Shown here piece by piece: positions 54,001 to 64,000 of a DNA stretch of 64,000 nt. How positions within the stretch are numbered: the stretch's first letter is position 1; each line of letters starts with the position of its first letter. Source of the stretch: Lotus japonicus (taxonomy: Eukaryota; Streptophyta; Magnoliopsida; Fabales; Fabaceae); contig NC_080042.1 in assembly GCF_012489685.1 (NCBI RefSeq), positions 16,568,150 through 16,632,149 on the forward strand, in the 5' to 3' direction. The notes under the pieces are model-generated. The model had not been told where the DNA came from and made no database searches. It was given only the letters and a program-made list of their open reading frames with translations. A program made the position numbers and the translations under genes.

Positions 54001-54748
54001 GAAGTTTTTGCCCTTTTTTCTCATTTCTTGGCTATATATAGAGAATGGAAAAACGCGGGAAAATGAAAGTTTTGCGATTCCGATTTTTCTGGCTTCATTC
54101 TCCGTGAATTCTAAGATATGTTTTGGCGAAAGAATTCCAAAACTCAAAAGTGGTTTCCTTGTATTTTAGGCGACTAATACAAAGTCGGTGTAAAAACTAT
54201 TTTACCCGGTAAGTTACTTTTTGCATCGAATGTCGGAAGAGAAAACTTCCTTCTGAAGAAAGATTGAAATCATCAAGAGAAATCGGTGAACGCGTGTGGA
54301 ATCTTCATTTGAAGCTCCGAATAGAAAAAGTCCTCATCGTCGGTTGATTCTAGGGTTCTTGAACTATCAGGGTTTTAGTTTCGGCAAACTTCCGAGGATT
54401 GGAATCGGACGTTCGTAGATCCTAGAGTTTCGCCTTGAAACGATTGTTATAAAAAGGAATAAGAGAAAGTCTTATATTCCTCTTGAAGATTTTTGGAATT
54501 ATTCCTATAGTGTTCCAAGGGTGGAACTTAGTCTTTTCCTAAGGTCCTTGTCCTAGGTTTAAGCGAATCGATCGTGCTATACCTTTTATCGATTTTGATA
54601 CAATCCTTAGACTTTTCCTGAACTTTCTCCTTCATAAATTTATTTCATTTAGTAAACTCTTGTTCAGGGTTTCCCCTCACGATACATCAACCCTAAACGT
54701 GAATAGGATTTTATTCACTTGACATAAACTGAAAACTTGGGTCTTACA
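51036..54748 (-). repeat. 3' LTR (family C), 3.7 kb
   Basis: Minus strand starts TGTAAGACCCAAGTTTTCAG and ends GAAATCGGGGTGTTACA. TATA-like TATATATAG is at 54040-54033. Two GAGTAT-CAAC-ATACTC hairpins lie at 52410-52425 and 52491-52506. A 40-bp segment (ATCAGCACAGTCAACCAACA and onward) is present at 51898 and again at 52873. Over the 201 bp comparable with the 5' LTR I count five differences. Confidence 0.88.
51578..51940 (-). pseudogene. LTR-embedded ORF, family C copy (unknown function)
   Basis: The minus-strand frame reads PASHRATYSGRIMEDRVDRE, then GHLMEGVLRRCTVSFNLPPG, then an acidic Ser-rich stretch (PPPPSSSDDEDPSEEE) to a stop at 51578. An ATG lies at IMEDR, but similarity to the frame in the LTR at 58072 extends upstream of it. 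The position within the LTR matches the family B frame. Confidence 0.4.
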
Positions 54749-54785
54749 TTACTACCCTCCAATAAGAAAGTTTCGACCTCAAAAC

Positions 54786-55760
54786 TTAAGGGTCAGTAAA
54801 AAGTTCTGGATACTGTTCTTGAATCTTCTCCTTCAGCTCCCATGTCGCATCACCGGTGTCTTTGTTTCATATGACCTTCACTAACTCGATCTCTTTTCCC
54901 CTCAACTGTTTTATCCTGGTGTCACCAATGCTAATTGGCGGTGTCTCGAAAGACAGATCATCCTTCAACTCAATGTCATCCAGCTCGATAACATGTGTCG
55001 GATCCGCAATATATTTCCTCAGTTGTGACACATGGAATACATCATGAATGTTCGATAGAAATGGAGGTAGTGCAATCTGATAAGCAACTGGTCCAATTCG
55101 ACGAGTGATCTGATAAGGTCCAATGAACTTGGGCGTAAGCTTCTTTGACTTGATTGCTCGACCAACTCCCGTAGTCTGAGTAACCCGCAGAAACACATGG
55201 TCTCCTTCTTCGAATTCAAGAGTCCTGTGCCTTTGATCTGCGTAACTCTTCTGTCTACTCTGAGAAGTCTTCATCTTTTCTCTGATTTGCTTGATCTTCT
55301 CGGTTGTCTGTTGCAGAAGTTCAGGTCCTACTAACAGATTTTCTCCATTTTGATACCAACACAAAGGTGTTCTACACTTGCGGCCATACAAAGCCTCATA
55401 CGGTGCCATGCCTATGCTCGTATGAAAACTGTTGTTGTATGTGAACTCAATCAATGGCAATAGGTTATCCCAACTGCCCTTGTTGTCTAACACGCAAGCT
55501 CGTAGCAAATCCTCCAATGATTGGATAGTCCTCTAAGTCTGTCCATCAGTCTGCGGATGATAAGCAGAACTTAGTCTCAGCCTCGTTCCCAAAGCCTCCT
55601 GAAGAGCTCCCAAAAAATGTGAAGTAAACTTTGGATCTCGATCGGAAACAATACTGGTCGGTACCCCATGAAGTCGTACAATCTCCGCTATATATATCTC
55701 TGATAGTTTCTCCACGTTGTACGTAGTTCTCACAGGTATGAAATGAGCCGACTTAGTCAA
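54786..55760 (-). pseudogene. Gypsy integrase C-terminal part and chromodomain
   Basis: 55760-55533 carries the integrase core second half ([32 protein letters not shown]), then a stop. 55517-54867 carries LIEFTYNNSFHTSIGMAPYE, the GPYxITRRIGPVAY-type domain and FHVSQLRKYI. A stop at 54869-54867 falls in the chromodomain where an aromatic residue is expected, and the rest (DTGDATWELKEKIQEQYPEL) continues to 54786. Chromodomains guide integration to heterochromatin; this one is cut. Confidence 0.85.
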
Positions 55761-56873
55761 TCAATCCACTATTACCCAAATAGAATCATATCCCTTTTGA
55801 GTTCTTGGCAAAGCCACTACAAAATCCATCGATATGCTATCCCATTTCCATCCTGGTACATCTAAGCTTTGTAGCATACCTGAAGATTTCTGATGTTCCA
55901 CCTTTGCCTTCTGACATGTCAAACATGCAGCCACATACTCAGCCACTTGTCTTTTCATTCCTGGCCACCAAAAATTCACCTTCAAGTCCTGATACATCTT
56001 TTTCATTCCAGGATGAATGCTTAACTTGCTCTTGTGACCTTCGTCCAAAATCAACCTCCTCAAGTCAGGGTTGTTAGGTACGCAAACTCTATCCTTACAC
56101 CGTAGGATATTGTCACTTCCTACCTTGAATTCCGGGTCCTTACCCTGAATTACCAAGTTTCTTTTCCCGAGTAGAAACTCATCTTGTAACTGTTGGTCTC
56201 GGATTTCTTCCATCAATCCATTGGCAATTCTGATCATTCCGAACTTCAGTTCTCCTTCGGATAATCTCACATCTAAGCTCAAATCTCGGAATTGTTCCAG
56301 CAGTTGAAGCTCCTTAACCATCATCGACGAGACATGCATCTTCCTGCTCAAGGCATCAGCAACAACATTCGCCTTTCCAGGATGATATTGTAGAGTAAAC
56401 TCATAATCTTTGATAAATTCCATCCACCGACGTTGTCTCATGTTCAGCTCCTTCTGCTCAAACAAGTACTTCAAGCTCTTATGATCACTGAATATGGTGA
56501 AATTGCATCCATATAAGTGATGTCTCCAAATCTTCAGTGCAAATACGATTGCAGCTAGCTCTAAGTCATGAGTTGGATAATTCTTCTCATGAACCTTCAA
56601 TTGTCGTGAAGCATACGCAACGACCTTCCGATGTTGCATCAGCACACATCCCAAACCTTGATGCGAAGCATCACAGTATACCTCATAAGGTTCCTCTGGT
56701 TGCGGTAGAACGAGTACAGGTGACGTCGTCAACCGTTCCTTCATCGTCTGAAAACTAGTTTCGCACGCTTCGGTCCATGCAAAAGGTTGATCCTTCCTCG
56801 TAAGTTGAGTCAAAGGTCCAACAATCTTTGGCGAAATTCTCGATGAAGCGACGATAATATCCCGCCAAACCAA
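55761..56873 (-). pseudogene. Gypsy RNase H and integrase N-terminal part
   Basis: RNase H blocks [40 protein letters not shown] and [14 protein letters not shown]; the [14 protein letters not shown] end; then the integrase zinc finger (H...H...CLTCQKAK) and core start [21 protein letters not shown] stop at 55763-55761 follows VIVD. This frame overlaps the shifted end of the RT frame by about 120 bases, marking a frameshift near 56850. Confidence 0.87.
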
Positions 56874-58071
56874 CGAAACTCCTGATCTCAGTCACTATCT
56901 TTGGCCGTTCCCATGACAATACGGTCTCTATCTTTGTTGGGTCCACAGCTATACCCTCCTTAGAGATCACATGGCCTAAGAATTTTACATCTTCGAGCCA
57001 AAATTCGCACTTAGAAGGGTTGGCATACAACTCTTTCTCCCTCAGCACTTGTAAGACTTGACGCAAGTGCCCCTCATGATCCTCAGCATTCTTTGAGTAG
57101 ATCAGAATATCGTCGATAAACACCACGACGAGTCGATCCAAGAATGTATGGAAAGTCCTATTCATGTAGTCCATGAATATGGCAGGCGCATTTGTCACCC
57201 CAAATGGCATCACTAAATACTCATAGTGTCCATAACGAGTTCTGAATGCCGTCTTCTGGATATCCTCAGTCTTGACTCTGATTTGATGATAACCCGACTT
57301 TAGATCGATCTTTGAGAATATCGCAGCTCCTCGCAGTTGATCCATCAAATCATCAATTCTAGGTAACGGATACCTATTCTTGACGGTTACCTTGTTCAAT
57401 TGTCGGTAGTCGACACATAATCTAGATTTCCCGTCCTTCTTCTTCACCAATAAGACTGGCGCTCCCCAAGGTGAAACGCTTGGTCGGATAAATCCCATCG
57501 ACAGAAGATCTTCTAGTTGGGACTTCAATTCCACTAGCTCCGCAGGTGCCATACGATATGGTAAAATCGAAATCGGCCCTATTCCCGGTACGATGTCAAT
57601 AGCAAACTCAATGTCGCGTACAGGCGGCAATCCAGGTACATCGCCAGGAAAAATGTCTGGAAAGTCTCTCACTACTGGAATAGTGTCAACTTCCGGATTC
57701 CCTTTACTCTCCAAACTTAGCAATACAGAATACTCTTGAGATCCCTCGTTCAAAGAGACGCTAATGTGATTGGCAGATAGATACTCGGAAAGATCCGAAT
57801 CAGGAAATACCACTCTCTTTCGGTTGCAGTCCAAAAGACAATGATAGTGGGACAACCAATCCCTTCCTAGGATAACATCTAGGTTCTTAAGAGTTAGGCA
57901 TACTAGGTTAGCATGATAGACTCTATTGTTATATGTTACCGGACAATACATACATGCTGTATTAGCAAGTAGAGTTTTGGCAGGAGTGGTAACTATAAGA
58001 TCGAAGCTCAAAGCAGTAATAGGAAGTCTTAATCTGGTCGCACATTCTCTAGAGATAAATGAATGCGTTGC
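56755..58071 (-). pseudogene. Gypsy protease C-terminal part and reverse transcriptase
   Basis: Starts immediately after the solo LTR with [16 protein letters not shown] (protease continuation), then RT blocks [71 protein letters not shown] (FIDD catalytic box) and [20 protein letters not shown]. It loses frame after [13 protein letters not shown]. The RT core is otherwise unbroken. Confidence 0.88.
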
Positions 58072-58457
58072 TGTAACACCCCGATTTCCAGGTGTCACTT
58101 TAGTAACCAAAAATAGACTTTACGCTGAAAACAGGTAATTTTTTTCGTTTGATACCTTTTAAATCAAGCAATAGAAAATAAAGACAAAACCCAACCACTA
58201 AACTAACCAACACACAAATATATACACATGTACAGCCTCAGCTGCACTCCCATGTCACGCGCACTCGCAGTGACTCCAAAGTAGTGTGCCCGTAGGCAAA
58301 TATATACAGACCCAGAAGTGTAAGTGAGAAAATTATAATTACAAACCACTAGGAGAAAGTCGGCCTCAATATGGCCTAAGCAAAGACCCCTATGGTCCAA
58401 CTGACTCACTGTGATCCCTCAGTAAGAGAACCACACGAAAAGTCATGCGTCGGAAAC

Positions 58458-58720
58458 CTACCCGATCCCAAAAGCAAAACGAATCAGAGCTCTACACAAA
58501 ACATGACGCCTGCCCAAACCTAACCTCCAAGTGCCAAACCCACAACGATCTGAAGTCGGCAAGTTGAAGCTCAACTCCATGCGCCATAGAACTCCTTTCG
58601 TCAGACGTCCACGCTCGTCAGTCCGGTCCTCCATGACCCTTCCCCGATACGTCGCCCGGTGACCAGCAACATCGATCACCCAAGCGGTGGGGCATCCCGA
58701 TCCTGCAGCTCATATCTGAT
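58458..58720 (-). pseudogene. LTR-embedded ORF, family A copy (unknown function)
   Basis: The frame PTAWVIDVAGHRATYRGRVM, EDRTDERGRLTKGVLWRMEL, SFNLPTSD resembles the family C frame (RATYSGRIMEDR..G.L.EGVLR...SFNLP). No ATG at the expected start, and a stop lies just upstream. A run of eight G/C lies beside it, as in family B. Corresponding sequence was not found in the sister LTR at 13742-17547. Confidence 0.4.
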
Positions 58721-59047
58721 CCCCCCCCGAGGGAGAGACCACCGAGAACCAGTCGGCCATCGACATCTGGCAGCAGGCCGACCGCCCAAACACAAACATA
58801 CAAACAAAGCCAAGGCGCTAGGGTCAACTCACAGCAATAAGTACATATACACTCAACATGTGACAGGGTATATATATAAGTTGTCATATAAGCATATAAG
58901 TAATCCTAGCATGTTATGGCTCTAACATTGCTTCAATAAACAAACAGCACACAGTCTCAGTCAGCATGAATGTATGCGTGAAATGCACAATATGAATCCG
59001 GATTTGTGACGCGTTCCCGTTCGCCACAAGTGAAGCATTTTCACTAT

Positions 59048-59224
59048 GGATGGACCATTCCCGTTATCCATCCTGGATGAACCATTCCCGTTATTCATCC
59101 TTGGTGAACCATTCCCGTTATTCACCGAATGATGAACCATTCCCGTTATTCATCATTAATGCAAGGTGAACCATTCCCGTTATTCACCATGATATGCACA
59201 GGTGAACCATTCCCGTTATTCACC
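59048..59224 (-). repeat. Six-copy hairpin array with covarying stems
   Basis: Units of 24-27 bp share ACCATTCCCGTTAT flanked by complementary hexamers that change together: ATGGA/TCCAT, ATGAA/TTCAT, GTGAA/TTCAC. It sits about 2.4 kb from the LTR start, the same place as the TTCG array in the sister LTR, yet the sequences are unrelated. Confidence 0.85.
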
Positions 59225-59318
59225 CGATTGAATGCAACGTGGTTAGCCAAACAACGAATCTTCCTTACCACGAAAGTGTTTAGCTCACAACCCAATCTCA
59301 ACAAACCCATGAGTTAGT

Positions 59319-59492
59319 GTCGGTCAATACAACACAACTCGGAGTAAGTGTCGGTCAATACAACACAACTCCATCCACAGAATCCACAAGGGTCTAGTGT
59401 CGGTCAATACAACACAGCCCAAACAACAAGAGCACTAGGTGTCGGTCAATACAACACGGCTCCACAACACTCCCCAAGAGTACTAGAGTACT
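59319..59492 (-). repeat. Four-copy GTGTCGGTCAATACAACAC hairpin repeat
   Basis: Counterpart of the three-copy repeat at 15911-16020 with one extra copy, followed by the GAGTACTAGAGTACTC hairpin at 59477-59492. Unit spacing 30-50 bp. Confidence 0.7.
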
Positions 59493-60927
59493 CGGTGACT
59501 TTCAATCATCACCATAGCTCACCTTAGTGGCTTCCCCCAATTCCGATAACTCTCCAAACCCACAACAAAGTCGACTTTTCCCCGTCTTTCGTAAATATTT
59601 TCCCCTTCAGTTCTCCTATGCTTAAACGTTAATAAAAATTGTTTCAATTCGAATTAGTCAAGTTATGAGTTTATTTCTCAAAGTCTAAGTTTCCCAAGTC
59701 TTTAGTTTTTCAAAGCTCTATCATTCTAAGTTTTCAAAGATCAACCACCCAAAATACATTTCCCGGGGAAAGTCTAAGAATTCCAACATATGGCTAAGTC
59801 TCAAACCCCACATTTGGACTTGCCTAGGGTTGTTCATCCAACCCGAAATATCAAAGATCACCAGATCAATGAATCTCCACTCCGAAATTGCGTCAAAACG
59901 CTCAATCCAACAAAAGCACAACATCACAAGTATGGAAAAGCATCATAACATCAACTCATCATCAAAAACAACATCAGATAAAACATAAGTCGAATTTATC
60001 GACGCCTATCATGCAGTCATAGCTAATATATAGTAAGTTGCCCTAACCTCGAGCTGTTCCAGCTTCGCAAACAAAGTTCTCCTCAAACAAATGCTCTGAG
60101 TCTTCCAAAGTTCCCTCAACTGAACCTCGGAGAAAAACAAAGCAGAAACCAAGCAAAATCGATTAGTTCGATCGCAAAACAATACATAAACGATAGACAA
60201 AGCATTAAAGCTTCAGAATAGGACAACCAGGTACGAAAAGACAAGTTTTCGAAACCGAAAAACTCCCCCCTAAAGGAAATAGTCCACGGCCTCAAAGGAA
60301 AAAGGGCTTCGGCTCTTTTTCTTCGATCAAATCAATTTACAAGGTAGTTTTAGGGTAAAACTAAGGCAAAGAAACTGTCAGAACAATTTTCGGACAATCG
60401 GGCCGAAATACGACTACGCAGGGGCATTTTGGTCCAAAATAAAGGCTCAAAACTTCAAAGTTATCAGTTCTGAAAACAAATTTGACAGCAACGATCCTCA
60501 TGACATCCGTGACAACAAATCCTAAAGGCACGAAGTCAGATTAAGTCTTTTCGACAATAAAGTTTCGAAATGTGAGACAAAAAGGGTTTTGAGTCAATTT
60601 TTCAGAACCTGGACAACTGAATCGCAATCAGAGTTTACTGACAGAGGTTTTAGGCTCATGGGAACGTAAGGAACATAACCCAAGCGAGAAATCAAAGAAA
60701 TCGGACAATTTTAGAAAAAGCTCAAAACTTAGAGCACAGAAACGACTTCAAAAACGCAACAGAAACAACAATCAGAGGTAGGAATCGTGTTAGTTACCTT
60801 GATACCTAGAAGTAGGGACGAACTGCACGAAGATTGGTCAAGTTTTCGCGGAAATCCCCTCCCCCCTTGCTCTCCACGAAATCAGCCACAAATGGAGGAA
60901 AAATGGAAGATATTTTGCTTTTTCGCC

Positions 60928-60935
60928 TATTTATA
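60928..60935 (-). promoter_or_regulatory. LTR core promoter TATA box (family A, second copy)
   Basis: TATAAATA on the minus strand with the same flanking block as at 14433, about 700 bases from the LTR start. Confidence 0.6.
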
Positions 60936-61631
60936 GGCGGGCGAAATCGCGGGAAAATGAAAATTTCGCGATTCCGATTTTTGTAGCACGTTCACCGAGG
61001 AATTCTAAGAGAGATTCTGGCGTCAGAATTCCAGAACTCAAAACAAATATCTAGGATTTGGGAAAAACGATATCGAAAAACTCAAAAGCGGTGTCGGTTA
61101 ATCTGCCCCGAAAAACCACTTTTTTCTGTGATGCTCAAACGACAAAACTTCCTACTGAAGAAAGATTGGAAACGTCGAAACAAGTCTGGCAACGTGGACG
61201 GAATCTTCGTTAGAAGTCCCGAATAGAAAAAGTCTTCATCCATCGCTCAAAACTAAGGTTTCGAAGCAAAGAAATTAGCGTCGTCGAGTTTCCGGAAAGT
61301 GAAACCTATCGTGCATACAGTCCAGAGTTCCGAAATGAAACGCTGGTTGATGGAAAAATAAGGAGAATCTTTAAATTTTCCGAGAGTTCGAAATCTCACT
61401 CAAAACGTTGCTTTAAGAGCGAAATAGCCTATTCTGGACACGCTCGCCATAAGGCAGATGTGCAGACGACTCGTACTAACTCCGAAAGCAACTACGCAAC
61501 ATTCCTCAAGCAATTCCTGAACTTTCTTCTTCATTAAACTTTCTCAAATGTCAAACTCCTGGCACGCTTACACTGATTCTACGCGTGAGTCGGAAACTAG
61601 CTTGTTCTGAAAATCCAGGTCTTACAGTTGC

Positions 61632-62978
61632 ACCCGAATCGAAAAGTACAGATAGGAGATTACCGTCAATCTCGCAGTCTCCCCTGATCAGCCCATCGAC
61701 CCCTTCAGTATCCTCACCATCCATGGTGTAAACTCTCGCTTTAGCTGCTGGACGCTTCCCACGAGCAGTGTTGACGGTTGGTTCCGCCTTTGGTACCCTG
61801 CACTGTGCAGCAGTATGCCCCAATTTGTTACAATTGTAGCATTGAGGTCTCGTGTCGGGACAAGCCCGAGCATAGTGCCCCGGTTTCCCACACCTGAAGC
61901 AGGTCAACTCCCTGCTCTGAGTCTGATCTCCAGAACCACCAGCAGCACCCCGTCATGGGTCTGTAAGATCCTGAAGCAAACCCTCTTCCAGCAGGACGCT
62001 GATACGGCCTCCTAGTCTGGAATTTCCCTCTGCCCTGAACATTTTGAGAGCCCGATCTCATCGGCCCTCTAGTTCCGGTACGGTTCAATCTCCGGTTCTT
62101 CATCAGTTCCTCTTCCGTGGCTTTCTCCAACAAAGACTGGAAACGCATGATTCCCAGCGGCCTCACTAGTTCCGGTAAGATCCTGAAGCAAACCCTCTTC
62201 CAGCAGGACGCTGATACGGCCTCCTAGTCTGGAATTTCCCTCTGCCCTGAACATTTTGAGAGCCCGATCTCATCGGCCCTCTAGTTCCGGTACGGTTCAA
62301 TCTCCGGTTCTTCATCAGTTCCACTTCCGTGGCTTTCTCCACCAAAGACTGGAAACACATGATTCCCAGCGGCCTCACTGAGTCCTCAATATCAGGCCTC
62401 AGTCCATTAACAAAGCGCTTGCACATATAGCGCTCATTCACGTGATCATGGAAAAATTGAAAATGCTTCGCCAAAGATTCCAGCTTGGAAGCAAATTCCG
62501 GTACCGACATACCTCCTTGACGGAGTGTCAGAAATTGTGACTCCCGCTCATCCCGAGCACTTGTTGGAAAATATTTCTCCAAGAACGCAGTTCGGAAGGA
62601 GTTCCAGTTGATCTCCTCATGGTTGTCTTCCATAATCCCCCTGGTGCCCTTCCACCAGTACTCAGCATCACCGAGCAACAGATAAGTTGCCATGCCCAAC
62701 TTGGCACCCTCAGCAATTTGCAAAACGCCAAATATCTTCTCAATCTCCTGAATCCAGAGATCCGCTTTGTCCGGGTCAGTACCACCCGAGAACTTTGGTG
62801 GATCTTGTCTCCTGAAATCATTCAGGCCTTTGTTCTGGTCCAGAGTTACTTCCCTCTGACGCTGATGCTGTTCACGTGCTTACTCAGCAGCACGCCTCAT
62901 AGCACTATCATTCGCCTGTGCGGTCACCGCTTGGGCCATAGTGGCCATCATCTCAGCTAACTGATTAGTATTCACCAT
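61632..62978 (-). pseudogene. Gypsy gag and protease start, broken by a tandem duplication
   Basis: ATG 62978 begins MVNTNQLAEMMATMAQAVTA. A stop TAA lies at 62882-62880. The gag domain follows (DLWIQEIEKIFGVLQIAEGA, YWWKGTRGIM, SFRTAFLEKYFPTSARDERE, FASKLESLAKHFQFF). A 212-bp tandem duplication (61963-62174 and 62175-62386) repeats the RRLNRTGTRGPMRSGSQNVQ region and shifts the frame. Downstream are two CCHC knuckles (CFRCGKPGHYARAC and CYNCNKLGHTAAQC) and the protease start FDSGAT, which runs into the solo LTR at 61626. Confidence 0.87.
61963..62386 (-). repeat. 212-bp tandem duplication within gypsy gag
   Basis: Both copies begin GTAAGATCCTGAAGCAAACC and end at GCGGCCTCACT, with a handful of substitutions between them. 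The length is not a multiple of three, so gag loses its frame. Confidence 0.9.
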
Positions 62979-63174
62979 GTTCTGTTAAGTGAAGCAAACA
63001 GTTAGTACTCATCATAAGATAGCATCTAGCATAACTATACAATATGAGTAAGCAATAACTTCAATCAATTCTAAGCGAAAAATCGCTTGCAGACAATCAA
63101 TTTTCACTCTTTGCAGAGTCACACAACCTAGCACAGAAGACCTATTCCCCAAAGACTCCCGAAAGACTCAACAA

Positions 63175-63186
63175 GCTCTGATACCA
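63175..63186 (-). other. Primer-binding site of the gypsy element
   Basis: TGGTATCAGAGC on the minus strand, three bases after the 5' LTR end, complementary to the 3' end of initiator Met tRNA. Confidence 0.85.
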
Positions 63187-63189
63187 CAA

Positions 63190-63390
63190 TGTAACACCCC
63201 GATTTCGGTGGCGTCACTTTAGTAACCAAAAAGAAACTTAAGCGGAAAAACGTGAGTATTTTTTTTTCGATAATGGAATTATAAACTGAAAGCAATGGAA
63301 CTCAACAATAAACGATAATCAGATCTAATATACAATATAAATTACAGCCCCCGCTGTAAGTAGCAACCTCGTCACGAGTAACCTCCAGTA
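63190..63390 (-). repeat. Truncated 5' LTR of the gypsy element
   Basis: Matches 51036-51236 at all but five positions, then stops abruptly at CCTCCAGT. The following sequence is unrelated to the LTR. Confidence 0.85.
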
Positions 63391-64000
63391 ACCTTCACTT
63401 TGAATTGGCACTCAGGCAAGCTTTATTGGCGCCTGAGCGCAAAGACTCGACCTATTTGCCTATAAATAGGTTTTTTGTCATTTCTGTTGTAACTTTTGTC
63501 ATTTCTATACATTCCTAAATAAGTTAGAAGTAGAGTTAGACTCTGGAGATTGAGGAGAAGCATTCTCCAAGTCCATGTTCAGGTTTTATCCATCTTCTCT
63601 TGTATGAATTCCATAGCCATGCTTGGCTAAACCCCTTTTTCTTTGGGTTCTTTGTAAGACTTTTGATGTTTTAATCTTAATTCCTATTTCTATTCATGAA
63701 TCCTCAGAGTAAACCCTTGAATCCCATATCCATGCTTAATGTTTCAAGTTAGAACGCGTGCTAGCTTTATGTTTTTCTATAATAGAACGGAAGTTTGTTA
63801 TAGATTAAGGACTTGTTGTGGGATGACCTCTTCTATGCTTGCTACTAGGAATAGAGGAAGGGTTGGGATTTGTTGGCCTGAATTGCATGCTTAGTGCCTT
63901 TAGAAAATGTTTAGGTTGTCAAGGAATTGTGCCTATCTTCTGACTTTAGAGGATTGTCTATGCGAGGCATCGATAGATGATTGATTAGGCTAGAGCATCA
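63391..64000 (+). repeat. Athila-like LTR portion at the window edge
   Basis: Contains CCTATAAATAGG (about 63459) as a TATA box, then ATTCTCCAAGTCCATG, CCATGCTTGGCTAAACCCC and later ATGCGAGGCATCGATAGATG, word patterns I associate with Athila-type LTR U3-R-U5 regions. It runs off the window, so it cannot be delimited. It starts exactly where the truncated gypsy LTR ends. Confidence 0.4.

Larger units (their letters stand above)
58072..61626 (-). mobile_element. Solo LTR (family A), 3.6 kb, inserted in the gypsy protease codons
   Basis: Plus view starts TGTAACACCCCGATTTCCAG and ends GATTTTCAGA...type complement GAAAATCCAGGTCTTACA, with GTTGC at 58067-58071 and 61627-61631. It is the sister of the solo LTR at 13742-17547 (same ends, same TATA block, same GTGTCGGTCAATACAACAC repeat) but carries a different hairpin array at 59048-59224. 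It interrupts the codons directly after the DSGAT motif of the protease. Confidence 0.92.
51036..63390 (-). mobile_element. Chromovirus-type Ty3/gypsy element, 5' LTR truncated, interrupted by a solo LTR
   Basis: 3' LTR 51036-54748, polypurine tract complement 54749-54760, pol 54786-61907, gag up to ATG 62978, PBS TGGTATCAGAGC on the minus strand (63186-63175), and only 201 bp of the 5' LTR (63190-63390). The C-terminal chromodomain-like segment and Met-tRNA PBS point to a Tekay/Del-type chromovirus. AAACC precedes 51036; the matching duplication is lost with the truncated 5' LTR. It was inserted into copia gag. Confidence 0.85.

Noticed and set aside
59048..59224. CRISPR-like array
   Set aside because: Repeats are almost adjacent with only short variable joints and covarying stems; eukaryotic LTR context.

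Overview
This window is plant nuclear DNA, most likely from a papilionoid legume. That assignment is inferred from the retrotransposon mix, A+T-rich introns and spliced gene structure; no marker sequence proves it. It holds one recognisable host gene and about 20 transposable elements nested up to three deep. No rRNA, tRNA, CRISPR or prokaryotic feature was seen.

Region 1 (about 1-24,600) is a minus-strand pectinesterase gene. Five exons (24452-24220, 24101-23939, 18291-18094, 12931-12684, 4557-4419) join in frame into a 326-codon CDS without an internal stop. The gene spans 20 kb because its introns were filled: intron 2 by an ORF1-only LINE, intron 3 by a deleted copia element that itself received a 3.8 kb gypsy solo LTR, and intron 4 by a hAT element and a nearly complete copia element. 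Just 3' of the gene lies a second ORF1-only LINE, itself split by a 2.2 kb palindromic element built from two LTR ends in inverted orientation.

Region 2 (25,260-34,390) is a minus-strand LINE pol, split by a CACTA transposon that captured fragments of three host genes (a MAMYB-like SANT protein, a CHY zinc-finger protein and proteasome ATPase RPT2). It is abutted by a gypsy LTR fragment and a decayed SIRE/Maximus-like copia element on the plus strand.

Region 3 (34,390-43,700) holds a gypsy LTR fragment, a 1.1 kb Mutator-like fold-back element with 9-bp target duplications, a small MITE and a broken Tat/Ogre-like gypsy pol, then a minisatellite in a copia LTR remnant.

Region 4 (43,660-64,000) is a dead LINE reverse transcriptase followed by a copia element whose gag is interrupted twice: by a solo gypsy LTR (47498-50212) and by a 12 kb chromovirus-type gypsy element (51036-63390). 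The latter is split inside its protease by another solo LTR (58072-61626). The last 600 bases look like a different, Athila-like LTR.

Two cross-element patterns stand out. First, the long gypsy LTRs carry tandem arrays whose units fold into short hairpins, with different sequences but covarying stems at the same LTR position. Second, several of these LTR families carry a related open reading frame some 400-900 bp before the LTR 3' end.
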